A model generated the notes under the pieces. It was not told the origin of the DNA and did not search any database. It worked only from the letters and a program-made list of their open reading frames with translations. Positions 7,619 through 15,967 of a DNA stretch of 50,127 nucleotides are shown piece after piece. Source of the DNA: Clostridiaceae bacterium (GTDB lineage Bacteria > Bacillota > Clostridia > Saccharofermentanales > DTU023); assembly GCA_012838795.1 (NCBI GenBank), contig DUOO01000024.1, forward strand, positions 1 to 50,127, given 5' to 3'. A program made the position numbers and the translations under genes. Numbering within the stretch: position 1 is the stretch's first letter; the number at the start of each line of letters is the position of its first letter.

Positions 7619-7661
7619 AAGATTCTCCTTTCCTGTTTTTAGTTAACCACAGGAGAATCTT
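7619..7661 (-). promoter_or_regulatory. Hairpin that buries the mgtA ribosome binding site
   Basis: Minus-strand AAGATTCTCC (7661-7652) is a perfect 10-bp complement of GGAGAATCTT (7628-7619), which contains the mgtA Shine-Dalgarno bases and ends just before the ATG. An inner TCCTGT/ACAGGA pair offers an alternative fold. A stem this strong at this place should block initiation unless it is opened. Known M-box sequence motifs were looked for in 7619-7910 and not found. Confidence 0.6.
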
Positions 7662-7725
7662 CAGAAAAGCATTTCACTCAAAGAGACGGTCTTACCATGC
7701 TCCGGCTGAAAAAGAGCGCAGACTG

Positions 7726-7744
7726 AAAAAATTCCCTGCGGGAA
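7726..7744 (-). terminator. Short terminator hairpin in the mgtA leader / after the DUF1836 gene
   Basis: Minus-strand TTCCC-GCA-GGGAA is followed by six thymines. It lies 108 bp before the mgtA start and 167 bp after the DUF1836 stop. It can end the DUF1836 transcript or act as an attenuator for mgtA. A TAGAAT box on the minus strand near 7845 could start transcription ahead of it, but its -35 is weak. Confidence 0.55.
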
Positions 7745-7910
7745 ACTGAATTATTGATTATGATACTTCGAGGTCGATAATCCAAAAAATCACGCCCTTT
7801 CTATAAATAAATCAGGTTATAAATCATAACCCCCTGAAATTCTACCACAAAACAATTTATATTAAAAATCAAATTTATAATTTTCTGTAAAAAACATGTT
7901 CAAATTGCAA

Positions 7911-8534
7911 TTAATCTGAATTTGATGTTACAGTGCCTTGATTAATTAAAAACAGAGCTATTCTGCGTGTTACATAACTCAGCAAAGCATACCGCAAAGC
8001 CTCCGAACTGGTATCTTTGCCGGAAATCCCGGTTAAATCTTCTGCACCGCCAAGTAAAATACCATCCAGCAAATTCAAAAATTTCGTATAATTTTGCTCA
8101 ACTTGTTCACCTATTTTTAATTGTTCAAAAAGTTCTTTACATTGTTGAATCGGTAAAACCTCTTTTAACATCAAAAGATAACTGAGTTCTGCTATATGCT
8201 GTCTGGTGTATCGTTTACCGTTAGGCCGCGGAATTATTTGCTGTTTAATGTAATTATTAACCATCGATTTAGTCAATTCCTGATCACGCATCATCTCAGG
8301 TACTTGTCTATTCACATAACTCAATAACTGATCCATATAAAGTTCAATATCCGGCAACAAATCCCATTCCTGCGGACGTTTTTCACGCAGAGCCTGCTCG
8401 AAATTTTTTGCCGGATCCTGACCGGAAGCCGATTCCGGTTTTTGTCTGCCGACTCTGTCTTTTGTATTATTTTCTAACGGATCTTTTATCAGTTCACCGG
8501 TTTTCAGTATCGGTTTTTTATTTTCGTTTTCCAT
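7911..8534 (-). CDS. DUF1836 domain protein, possible regulator
   Basis: This is a 207-residue cytoplasmic protein. The first 60 residues are polar and probably disordered. The rest matches the DUF1836 pattern, including MVNNYIKQQIIPRPNGKRYT and IAELSYLLMLKEVLPIQQ, which look like a helix-turn-helix-type arrangement similar to MerR-like DNA binding. The family is common in Bacillota and its function is not established. The start has AGAGGA upstream. It reads away from the SGNH hydrolase gene and lies upstream of mgtA on the same strand; whether it controls either gene is unknown. Confidence 0.7.
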   Translation of the reverse strand: MENENKKPILKTGELIKDPLENNTKDRVGRQKPESASGQDPAKNFEQALREKRPQEWDLLPDIELYMDQLLSYVNRQVPEMMRDQELTKSMVNNYIKQQIIPRPNGKRYTRQHIAELSYLLMLKEVLPIQQCKELFEQLKIGEQVEQNYTKFLNLLDGILLGGAEDLTGISGKDTSSEALRYALLSYVTRRIALFLINQGTVTSNSD

Positions 8535-8616
8535 AACATCCTCTTAAAATTTTGTTGTTAAAATTATAAATTACAGCAGAATTAAAATCTATTAAATTAA
8601 ATTTAACAAATATCTA

Positions 8617-8645
8617 TTGACATTGCAAAAACTATATAATATAGT
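8617..8645 (+). promoter_or_regulatory. Sigma-70 type promoter for the SGNH hydrolase gene
   Basis: A perfect -35 TTGACA (8617-8622) is followed after 17 bp by TATAGT (8640-8645). Transcription would start near 8652, giving a leader of about 120 nt before the TTG start at 8774. A palindrome CATGATCATG lies just before the ribosome binding site. Confidence 0.7.
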
Positions 8646-8773
8646 TTTAATAACCAGATGATGTTGTGGCGTGATTTGCTTTTTTGTTTATACAGATTCA
8701 AGAAAATAAAGTAATCTGACGGTTTTACTTCATTACCGCGAAATTACATGATCATGATAAGGAGGGCTTTATT

Positions 8774-9496
8774 TTGACTCAAGCAATTTTAGATAATCGT
8801 TATTTATCAAATTGGTATATTTTCGGTGATTCTGTTTGCAAAGGAATTATTTATAATTCTGTGAATAAACGCTACGAACTAAGTAAGCAAAACTTTATCA
8901 GAATTTTATCCCGCAAATTCAAAGCTAAAGTTAAAAATTTCGCTTCTTTCGGTGCAACTGTAAAAAAAGGGTTAACCATTTTCCAACGTAAAAAAGAAGA
9001 AATCATTGAGCCGGGAATCGCTTTCTTGGGATTTGGCGGAAATGATTGTGATTTTTTCTGGGCGGATGTTGCTCAACAACCCGGTATTGATCATCAACCG
9101 AATGTACCCATTGATTCATATTTTGAATTGTATAAAGAATTGATTAATAATTTGCAGGAAAAAAATATTATTCCGGTAATAATTAATTTGCCCCCGCTTG
9201 ATCCGGATCGATATTTTAATCGTTTCAGTGAGGGCTTAAATAAGGAAAATATCTTAATTTTTTTAGGCGGTTCAACCAAAAGAATATATCAATGGCATGA
9301 AAGTTATAATTCGATACTGACTAAATTGGCAATTGAAACCGGTGCTTATTATATTGATATCAGACAAAAATTCTTAGAGGAAATCAATCCGGAAAGATAT
9401 ATCTGTGAAGATGGAATTCACCCGAATGATGCAGGACAAAAATTAATCGCTCAGATTCTCTACGAAAAAATCAACGAAATGTTAACGGCTCAATAA
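8774..9496 (+). CDS. SGNH/GDSL-family hydrolase
   Basis: This is a 240-residue protein with all SGNH blocks: FGDS with Ser20, a glycine block near 60, GGND at 88-91, and D213-G-I-H216 near the end. These residues form the catalytic triad and oxyanion hole of esterases and acetylhydrolases. No signal peptide is seen, so it is probably cytoplasmic; the substrate is unknown. The start is TTG with a very strong AAGGAGGG seven bases upstream. The stop codon directly abuts the stop codon of the convergent membrane-protein gene, with no bases between and no obvious terminator. Confidence 0.85.
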   Translation: MTQAILDNRYLSNWYIFGDSVCKGIIYNSVNKRYELSKQNFIRILSRKFKAKVKNFASFGATVKKGLTIFQRKKEEIIEPGIAFLGFGGNDCDFFWADVAQQPGIDHQPNVPIDSYFELYKELINNLQEKNIIPVIINLPPLDPDRYFNRFSEGLNKENILIFLGGSTKRIYQWHESYNSILTKLAIETGAYYIDIRQKFLEEINPERYICEDGIHPNDAGQKLIAQILYEKINEMLTAQ

Positions 9497-10684
9497 TTAT
9501 CCCAAATTCAATTTTAAATCATCTTTTTTAATCCAGTTCATTTTACGGAACGGAATTGCGATTAAATAAGTAAAAATTGCCGGTAAAATAATGCTGATCA
9601 ATAATAAATTCACATAGTCTGCTAATCCGGCATTAATAGCCGTCGCACCATGATTCAAAGCAGCCTCTGAAGGATTGAGCCAACCGGTTATTACGCCGAT
9701 CGGACCGACCAAACCTGAAGTTCCCATACCGGACGAGATCGGAGCACCGTTCATCTCTATTTTAAAAAGTACAGTAGCCATCGGACCGGTAATTGCCGAA
9801 GCCAGAATCGGCGGCAGCCAGATCTTCGGATTGCGCATAATGTTAGGCATTTGCAGCATTGACGTTCCAAGCCCTTGAGCAATTAATCCGCCGATTTTAT
9901 TCTCTTTATATGACATCACCGCAAAACCGACCATTTGTGCACAACAACCGGCATGGGCTGCTCCGCCCGCTAAACCTACTAAACCGAAAGCTGCGGCAAT
10001 TGCAGCTGAACTGATCGGCAAGGTCAAGACAATTCCCATTACCACAGAAACAATAATCCCCATAAAAAACGGTTGGATATCAGTTGCCCAAATTATCGCA
10101 GTACCGATACTGTTCGCAGCGGCACCGATACTCGGAGCCCACCATAAACTAAGTCCTACACCCACAGTTAAGGTAACTAACGGAGTTACAAGAATATCGA
10201 CCGGAGTGGTTTTAGAAACGAGTTTACCAATTTCCGCGGCAAATAAAGCAATAATAAAAACTGCCAAAGGGCCGCCGGCACCTGCCAATTCATTTGCAGC
10301 CAAGCCAACCCCGGTAAGAGTAAACAATACTAAAGGCGGTGCCTTCAAGGAATAACCAACTGCGATTGCCATTGCAGGTCCTGTTGATCTTGCGGCAAAA
10401 CTGCCCATTTGAGATAAAATTGAACCGACAGTGGTTTCAACTCCGACTAAATCGGCAATTGTATTGACGATTGTACCGATTAAAAGTGAAGCAAATAAGC
10501 CAAGAGCCATTGCTCCCATCGCATCTATGGCATATCTTTTGAAAGAAATTTCAATATTTTGTTTCTTAAGAAATGCTTTAAATCCACTCAATTCAGGTTC
10601 AACTTGCAGATTTTTCTCGTTATTTTCTTGTTTGGAGGGTTTTTCCAATTGATTTTTTAATAAATTATTCTCTTCATTAGACAT
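9497..10684 (-). CDS. PTS_EIIC_2-type membrane protein (EIIC-like transporter)
   Basis: From the ATG at 10684 the protein has 395 residues. A polar N-terminal tail of about 40 residues is followed by FLKKQNIEISFKRYAIDAMG, the usual start of the PTS_EIIC_2 family, then about eight to ten membrane segments rich in Gly and Ala. Family members are annotated as PTS IIC subunits, but no IIA, IIB or substrate gene is nearby, so true PTS transport is unproven. The ATG at 10684 has GGAGAG seven bases upstream; an ATG at 10699 would overlap this site. Confidence 0.75.
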   Translation of the reverse strand: MSNEENNLLKNQLEKPSKQENNEKNLQVEPELSGFKAFLKKQNIEISFKRYAIDAMGAMALGLFASLLIGTIVNTIADLVGVETTVGSILSQMGSFAARSTGPAMAIAVGYSLKAPPLVLFTLTGVGLAANELAGAGGPLAVFIIALFAAEIGKLVSKTTPVDILVTPLVTLTVGVGLSLWWAPSIGAAANSIGTAIIWATDIQPFFMGIIVSVVMGIVLTLPISSAAIAAAFGLVGLAGGAAHAGCCAQMVGFAVMSYKENKIGGLIAQGLGTSMLQMPNIMRNPKIWLPPILASAITGPMATVLFKIEMNGAPISSGMGTSGLVGPIGVITGWLNPSEAALNHGATAINAGLADYVNLLLISIILPAIFTYLIAIPFRKMNWIKKDDLKLNLG

Positions 10685-10759
10685 TATTCTTCTCTCCATA
10701 CTTCATATGTTTTATTATCATATTTAACCTGATTATTGCTCAAAGTCAAATCTTAAAAT

Positions 10760-12583
10760 TTATTTATTTTCTTGAAATTGTAATTTGTATAATACTTTGA
10801 AAAGACCGTCTTGTGCCAGCAATTCATCTTTCGTACCCTGCTCGGCCAATCTGCCGTGATGTAAAACGATGATGTTGTCCGCATCGGCAATTGTTGAGAT
10901 TCTGTGAGCTACAGCCAACATACTGCGTTGTTGTGCCATATTCCTTATTGCATCTTGAATCAGAAATTCAGTTTCCGTATCAATATTAGCAGTTGCTTCA
11001 TCTAAAACTAAAATCGAAGGCTGTGCGGCAACGGTTCTGGCAAATGACAAGAGTTGGCGCTGACCGGCCGATAATGTACTGCCGCGTTCCGTTAAATATT
11101 CACGATATCGTTGCGGTAATTTATTAATAAATTGATCAGCATTGACCAAAGCAGCTGCTTTTCTAGCAGCCTCATAGTCTACATTTTCTCTATTCAGTGT
11201 AATATTGTCCGCAATTGAACCGGAATAAATAAAAACATCCTGTTGAACAACACCGATTGCCCGGCGCAAATCTTTCAGATTGTATTCTTTGATATCATGT
11301 CCGTCAATCAAAATCTGACCGCGATTGATATCATAAAAGCGACAAATCAAATGCATAATTGTCGACTTACCTGCACCGGTCGCTCCGACAAAAGCCACAA
11401 ACTGACCGGGTTCAACTTTGAAAGAAACATCTTTTAAAATCCATTCTCCTTCATTATAAGCAAACCAAACATTCTTAAACTCGATTTCTCCTTTTAAACC
11501 ATATTTGGAAATTCTCAAATTGCCGCCTCTCGACTCAAGCGGTTCATCCATTAAATGAAAAATTCTTGAAGTTGAAGTAATCGCTGATTGGATCAAATTA
11601 AATGTTTCAGATAATTCAAAAATCGGACGGAAAAATCTTTGAATGTAATCGATAAATGCATAAAGCACGCCAAAAGAAATCAAACCCCGCATGTTACCTT
11701 TGCTGCCAAACCAAATTAATGCGGCAATACCTAACGATTGAATCACTTCAATCGACGGTCGATAGATCGAAAAATATTTTAATTCTTTCCGACTTAAGGC
11801 TAAATATTCCTGATTAACTTGATCAAATTCTGTTTCAGTTTGTCTTGTGCGATTAAATATTTGGATTGTACGCATTCCGGAAATATTTTCTGAAAGTTTC
11901 GTATTGATTAGTGCCAATACTCTCCTTTGAGCAAAATACACTTTGCGAATAGCCTTACGAAATACAATAGAAATGAAAATTACAAGCGGTAACAAAATTA
12001 AAATTAATGAAGCCAATTTATAATTCATTAAAAACATAATGACCATGATTCCACTTAAATTAAACAGATTACGGATAAGATTCGATAAGACGGAAGTAAA
12101 CATTTCATTCAAATTTTCCGTATCGTTGGTCACACGGGTAACCAGGCTCCCGAGCGGATAATGATCGAAAAAAGAAGTCGGCAAATGTAAAATGTGATTA
12201 TAAAGATTTTGCCTTATATGACGCAGTATTTCTTGTCCGGTTGTCTGCAATAAATATGCCTGTCCGTAGTTTGTCACAAAAGCAATAATTAAAGTTCCTA
12301 AATAAAGCAGACTGATTTTTATCGTATTTGCAGTTGCAAGGTTTTGTTCAGCACTCGATGCAGTTCGATCTGAAAGTACCGTAAATTGATTGTCTATTAA
12401 CAACTGAATTAATTTCGGCTGAATTAAAGTAACTCCGGTAGTAATAATAATCAAAACTATCACCAGCAGAAATTTTTTCCAATGTGGTAAGGCATACCCA
12501 TAAAGACGCTTCAACGAGAATTTTTTTCGACTCTCAAGTTGTTCCTTTTCATAATCAGCATTCAATTTTGCCTGATTACTCAT
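10760..12583 (-). CDS. ABC exporter half-transporter with canonical ATPase site
   Basis: This 607-residue protein has six membrane helices (about 35-335) fused to an ATPase domain. Walker A GATGAGKST is at 400-408, Walker B ends VLDEAT with catalytic Glu529, and the switch histidine is His560. The signature motif is LSAGQ (504-508) instead of LSGGQ. The preceding gene encodes a partner with a degenerate Walker B. Together they form a heterodimeric type IV exporter (BmrCD/LmrCD-like) with one working and one degenerate ATP site. Such pumps export drugs, lipids or peptides; the substrate is not known here. It overlaps the partner gene by 4 bp (ATGA). Confidence 0.9.
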   Translation of the reverse strand: MSNQAKLNADYEKEQLESRKKFSLKRLYGYALPHWKKFLLVIVLIIITTGVTLIQPKLIQLLIDNQFTVLSDRTASSAEQNLATANTIKISLLYLGTLIIAFVTNYGQAYLLQTTGQEILRHIRQNLYNHILHLPTSFFDHYPLGSLVTRVTNDTENLNEMFTSVLSNLIRNLFNLSGIMVIMFLMNYKLASLILILLPLVIFISIVFRKAIRKVYFAQRRVLALINTKLSENISGMRTIQIFNRTRQTETEFDQVNQEYLALSRKELKYFSIYRPSIEVIQSLGIAALIWFGSKGNMRGLISFGVLYAFIDYIQRFFRPIFELSETFNLIQSAITSTSRIFHLMDEPLESRGGNLRISKYGLKGEIEFKNVWFAYNEGEWILKDVSFKVEPGQFVAFVGATGAGKSTIMHLICRFYDINRGQILIDGHDIKEYNLKDLRRAIGVVQQDVFIYSGSIADNITLNRENVDYEAARKAAALVNADQFINKLPQRYREYLTERGSTLSAGQRQLLSFARTVAAQPSILVLDEATANIDTETEFLIQDAIRNMAQQRSMLAVAHRISTIADADNIIVLHHGRLAEQGTKDELLAQDGLFKVLYKLQFQENK

Positions 12584-14349
12584 TTATGCCTCCCTTCTTC
12601 AGCTAATTCTGATTCCAATAATTGACGATGATACAATCTTGCATAAAAACCTTCTGTATCTTGTGATAACGAAATATGATCACCTCTTTGCGTTATTTCT
12701 CCATCTTCCAGCACTAAAATTTGATCTGCAGTTTGGACCGTCGATACCCTCTGACTCACCAGAATCAAGCTTTGCTGATATTTCTTCAGGTGATCAAGAA
12801 TGCTCTTTTCAGTATTTGTATCAACTGCGGATAAGGAATCATCAAGGACTAATACTTTCGTATTTTTGTAATGTGCTCTGGCAATTGAAATCCGTTGTTT
12901 CTGCCCGCCTGACAAAGTTACACCGCGCTCGCCCACCCAAGTAGAGTAACCTTCCGGCATCTCTTCAATATCTTGGGCGATTTGAGAAAATTCCGCTGAA
13001 GATCTAACTTTATTAAGATCATAATCCTGATCCTCATCAGAACTGCTGAAAGCAATGTTACCGGCAATACTGCGCGAAAATAGAAAGCTATCTTGTTCTG
13101 CTAAAGCTATAGCCTTGTATAAATCAGTCAAAGCCATATCTCTGATATCCACATCATTTAACAGGATTTGTCCCGAACTCACATCATAACGCCTCAATAA
13201 GAGATTAATAATGGTACTTTTACCACTGCCTGTTCTGCCTAAAATAGCAATACTTTTTTGATTTTCCAAGACAAAACTGATATTTTTCAAAACCCATGGG
13301 GATTTTTTATCATAACGAAACGAAACATCCTTGAATTCAATTTTTACATTGTTTAAATCCATCTTAGACGGAGCAGCAGTTTCCAATATTTTTGATTCTG
13401 CAGACAAAATTTCATTAATTCTGGTCATTGAAGCAATACCGCGCTGAAAACTGTTGACGACCATGGCAATCGCAATTAACGGCCAAATCATCAATCTTAA
13501 ATAGTCAACTACAGCTACAAAATCACCTAAACTCATACTGCCGTCCAATAAGCGATATATCCCATATATGATGAAAATCACAAATGCAATACCTGAAATC
13601 AAAGAAACAATAGGATCAAACAGAGCACTAAGTCGCATCATTTCAATGTTTTTTCTTTGATAGTCCTGATTAACCCTGCTGAAAGAACGAGAACGATTAT
13701 TCTCAATACCGAACGCTTTTATATTGTGGATGCTGGAAATATTTTCTTGTACCTCATTGGTCATATCGGAAAAACTGTCTTGAACTCTCCGACTTCTCAA
13801 TTGCATCGGTTTCAATACCGTAAAAACAAAAATTGTTAATAAAGGCAAAGCGGTTAACGCAATCATAGCTGTTTTCAGGCCTACCGTATAAATCATCATT
13901 ATACCGGTAAAAATCGTCATGAAAATAGAATCTATAATCATGATGATCCCGCCGCCCATTGAATTTCTGACCATCAGAACGTCATTCGTAACATGTGCCA
14001 TCAAATCACCTGTACGATGATAATTAAAAAAAGTATCATCTAAAGACAAATATTTATTAAAAAGCTTTGCTCTTAACCAATACTCAAGTTTTCTGGCAGT
14101 ACCGAAAATATTCATACGCCAGCCGTAACGACCGATTGCAACACATAAACCTAAAACAATCACTGCCAAAGCACAAAACATGATCCGTTCTACATTTAAC
14201 TCGCCTTTTTGCGCCAAATCAGCAAAAACACGTAAAACTTGCGGTACAAGCAAATGAGTTATATCAACAAAGATTAATGCTAAAACACCAAATATATATT
14301 GAGCTTTATGTTGTTTGATAAATGGTAATATTGTCCGATATTGTTTCAT
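12580..14349 (-). CDS. ABC exporter half-transporter with degenerate ATPase site
   Basis: From the ATG at 14349 the protein has 589 residues: six membrane helices and a C-terminal ATPase domain. Walker A GRTGSGKST and signature LSGGQ are normal, but the Walker B catalytic position is Asp (VLDDSLS) and the switch histidine is Gln (VSQRVST). This is the non-catalytic partner seen in heterodimeric exporters. Together with LSAGQ in the next protein it builds the degenerate site. The ATG at 14349 has GTGAGG upstream; earlier in-frame starts (TTG 14376, ATG 14364) lack a binding site and overlap the predicted transcription start. Confidence 0.88.
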   Translation of the reverse strand: MKQYRTILPFIKQHKAQYIFGVLALIFVDITHLLVPQVLRVFADLAQKGELNVERIMFCALAVIVLGLCVAIGRYGWRMNIFGTARKLEYWLRAKLFNKYLSLDDTFFNYHRTGDLMAHVTNDVLMVRNSMGGGIIMIIDSIFMTIFTGIMMIYTVGLKTAMIALTALPLLTIFVFTVLKPMQLRSRRVQDSFSDMTNEVQENISSIHNIKAFGIENNRSRSFSRVNQDYQRKNIEMMRLSALFDPIVSLISGIAFVIFIIYGIYRLLDGSMSLGDFVAVVDYLRLMIWPLIAIAMVVNSFQRGIASMTRINEILSAESKILETAAPSKMDLNNVKIEFKDVSFRYDKKSPWVLKNISFVLENQKSIAILGRTGSGKSTIINLLLRRYDVSSGQILLNDVDIRDMALTDLYKAIALAEQDSFLFSRSIAGNIAFSSSDEDQDYDLNKVRSSAEFSQIAQDIEEMPEGYSTWVGERGVTLSGGQKQRISIARAHYKNTKVLVLDDSLSAVDTNTEKSILDHLKKYQQSLILVSQRVSTVQTADQILVLEDGEITQRGDHISLSQDTEGFYARLYHRQLLESELAEEGRHK

Positions 14350-14377
14350 ATGCCTCACTAACATTTCTAATTTCAAT

Positions 14378-14407
14378 AATATAGCACAGCGGGTAACTAT
14401 GATTCAA
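14378..14407 (-). promoter_or_regulatory. Promoter of the ABC exporter operon
   Basis: On the minus strand TTGAAT (14407-14402) and TATATT (14383-14378) are 18 bp apart. The start point would fall near 14371, leaving about 22 nt of leader before the ATG at 14349. Confidence 0.5.
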
Positions 14408-14503
14408 TTGTTCGCTAATTATTAATTTTTCCTTATTTTAATCAGGATTTAATTTACACTGATTATTCTTATGATAAGATTGTTGACAGAATTTATTAGA
14501 GAT

Positions 14504-14540
14504 GCTTTTAACAGTTACTGTCAGGTATCGGATTAAAAGC
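14504..14540 (+). promoter_or_regulatory. Inverted repeat in front of the glycosyltransferase gene
   Basis: GCTTTTAA (14504-14511) and TTAAAAGC (14533-14540) are perfect inverted repeats. The loop holds a second small palindrome, ACAGTTACTGT (14511-14521). It sits 25 bp before the start codon and could be an operator or a leader hairpin. TTGACA at 14483-14488 just upstream may be a -35 box, but the matching -10 is poor. Confidence 0.4.
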
Positions 14541-14565
14541 CCTGATGTATTAATAAGAGGATAAT

Positions 14566-15834
14566 ATGAACGACTTTTTAGTAATATTTATAAAATTGGT
14601 TGTCGCATTTTGTAATATTGCGTTTTGGTTGATGATAGTTACAATAACTTACAATGTTTTTCTGATGTTCTGCGGCATTCCGAAAAACCGAAAATTGAAT
14701 TTGATTTCTCAAACCGCAGTTGAGCCCAAAACCAGATTTGCAATCTTAATTTCTGCCCGCAATGAGGAAATCGTTATTCCTTATCTGATCCGCAGTCTGA
14801 AAGCACTGGATTATCCTAAAGAATTGTTTGATATTTTTGTAATTGCCGATAACTGTTCCGACAAGACTGCAACAGTTGCCAAAGCGGAAGGGGCAAAAGT
14901 CTATTCCCGAAATGATCCGACACGAGCGACTAAAGGTTATGCTTTGAATTGGTTCTTTGTGCGTAATTTAAATCAAATGCTTAAACTATATGATCATTGT
15001 GTAATTTTTGATGCAGATAATTTGGTTGACCCGCACTTTCTGACAATGATGGATCGCCATATTCAGACCGGTAAAACCTTTTTGGCAGGTTATATGGATT
15101 GTAAAAGTCCTGAAAAAAGTATAATCGCTTCAGCCAATGCTTTGTTTTATTTAAATCGCTCACGTTATCTGCATCAAGCTCGTAATAATCTCGGTCTGCC
15201 TTTAGCTTCAGTCAGCGGCACCGGTTTCAGTTTTGATTTGAAATTGATCAAAGATACCGGTTGGGAAACTCAGACATTAACAGAAGACGTCGAATTTACC
15301 ATGCAAATGATTCTAAAAGGTCAGGAGCCCATTTATGTAAGAGAGGCAATTTTCTATGATGAACCGACTAGTGAGTTCAAGCCGATGATCCGGCAACGCT
15401 TTCGCTGGGGAATGGGTTCAGTGCAAACGATGCGTCTGATGACAGGAAAATTGTTCAGATTTGCTTTGCATTTTAATCACAAAGCTTTCGATGCTTTTTG
15501 GTTTTTGGCTCAAATACCTTTCTTTTTTATTGCAGGATTACTTTCGACAATAAAAATGTTCATCCAACTACCTCTATATCTGGATAACCCGGCTTGGTTT
15601 GCACGTGATTTGATCATTCCCGTTGTGGCATATATCGCTACAATTCTTAGTTTAATTCTCTTGGTCAAATTGGAGGAAAAAAGCTTGAAGCTGTACATGA
15701 AAGGAATTCTCGCTTATCCGATTTTAGGTGTTATCTGGGCAGGCTTGCAAATGGCAGCCATGTTCTGCAAAGATGCAATCTGGCATCCTATAGCTCATAC
15801 CCATGGAGTAGAATTGAAAAATCTCATTAAATGA
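14566..15834 (+). CDS. Processive family 2 glycosyltransferase, membrane bound
   Basis: The 422-residue protein has one N-terminal membrane helix (about 8-36), a cytoplasmic GT-A domain and three or more C-terminal helices (about 310-415). The GT-A domain shows SARNEE near 63, the metal-binding D149-A-D151, the catalytic-base motif T239-E-D and Q277-R-F-R-W281. The D, D, D, QxxRW set is the signature of processive enzymes such as cellulose and hyaluronan synthases. It probably extends or exports a cell-surface glycan; the sugar is unknown. No PilZ domain or polysaccharide partner gene is near. AGAGGA precedes the ATG. Confidence 0.85.
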   Translation: MNDFLVIFIKLVVAFCNIAFWLMIVTITYNVFLMFCGIPKNRKLNLISQTAVEPKTRFAILISARNEEIVIPYLIRSLKALDYPKELFDIFVIADNCSDKTATVAKAEGAKVYSRNDPTRATKGYALNWFFVRNLNQMLKLYDHCVIFDADNLVDPHFLTMMDRHIQTGKTFLAGYMDCKSPEKSIIASANALFYLNRSRYLHQARNNLGLPLASVSGTGFSFDLKLIKDTGWETQTLTEDVEFTMQMILKGQEPIYVREAIFYDEPTSEFKPMIRQRFRWGMGSVQTMRLMTGKLFRFALHFNHKAFDAFWFLAQIPFFFIAGLLSTIKMFIQLPLYLDNPAWFARDLIIPVVAYIATILSLILLVKLEEKSLKLYMKGILAYPILGVIWAGLQMAAMFCKDAIWHPIAHTHGVELKNLIK

Positions 15835-15909
15835 CTGAAATTATAGCGAGTAATATACATTGATTAAAAGACTGAATATTCCTGAAAATAAATCTTTTAT
15901 GCAATTGGA

Positions 15910-15938
15910 TTAACAATATCTTCTTTTTTTTGTACAAT
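15910..15938 (+). promoter_or_regulatory. Promoter for proBA
   Basis: TTAACA (15910-15915) and TACAAT (15933-15938) are spaced by 17 bp. The predicted start near 15945 leaves only about 22 nt before proB, so there is no room for a proline T-box leader. Confidence 0.6.
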
Positions 15939-15967
15939 GAATAATAATTCATAGTTAAGGAATTATT

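Noticed and set aside
7619-7910. M-box magnesium riboswitch upstream of mgtA
   Set aside because: The conserved M-box blocks (such as the GGTGAGGCTCCT-like start) are absent on the minus strand; only generic hairpins are seen.
12639-12944. Plus-strand open frame opposite the ABC exporter
   Set aside because: It is antisense to a conserved ATPase domain, has no binding site and no recognisable motif; the same holds for the other long antisense frames.
15835-15967. Proline T-box in front of proB
   Set aside because: The predicted transcription start leaves about 22 nt of leader and no T-box core sequence occurs.
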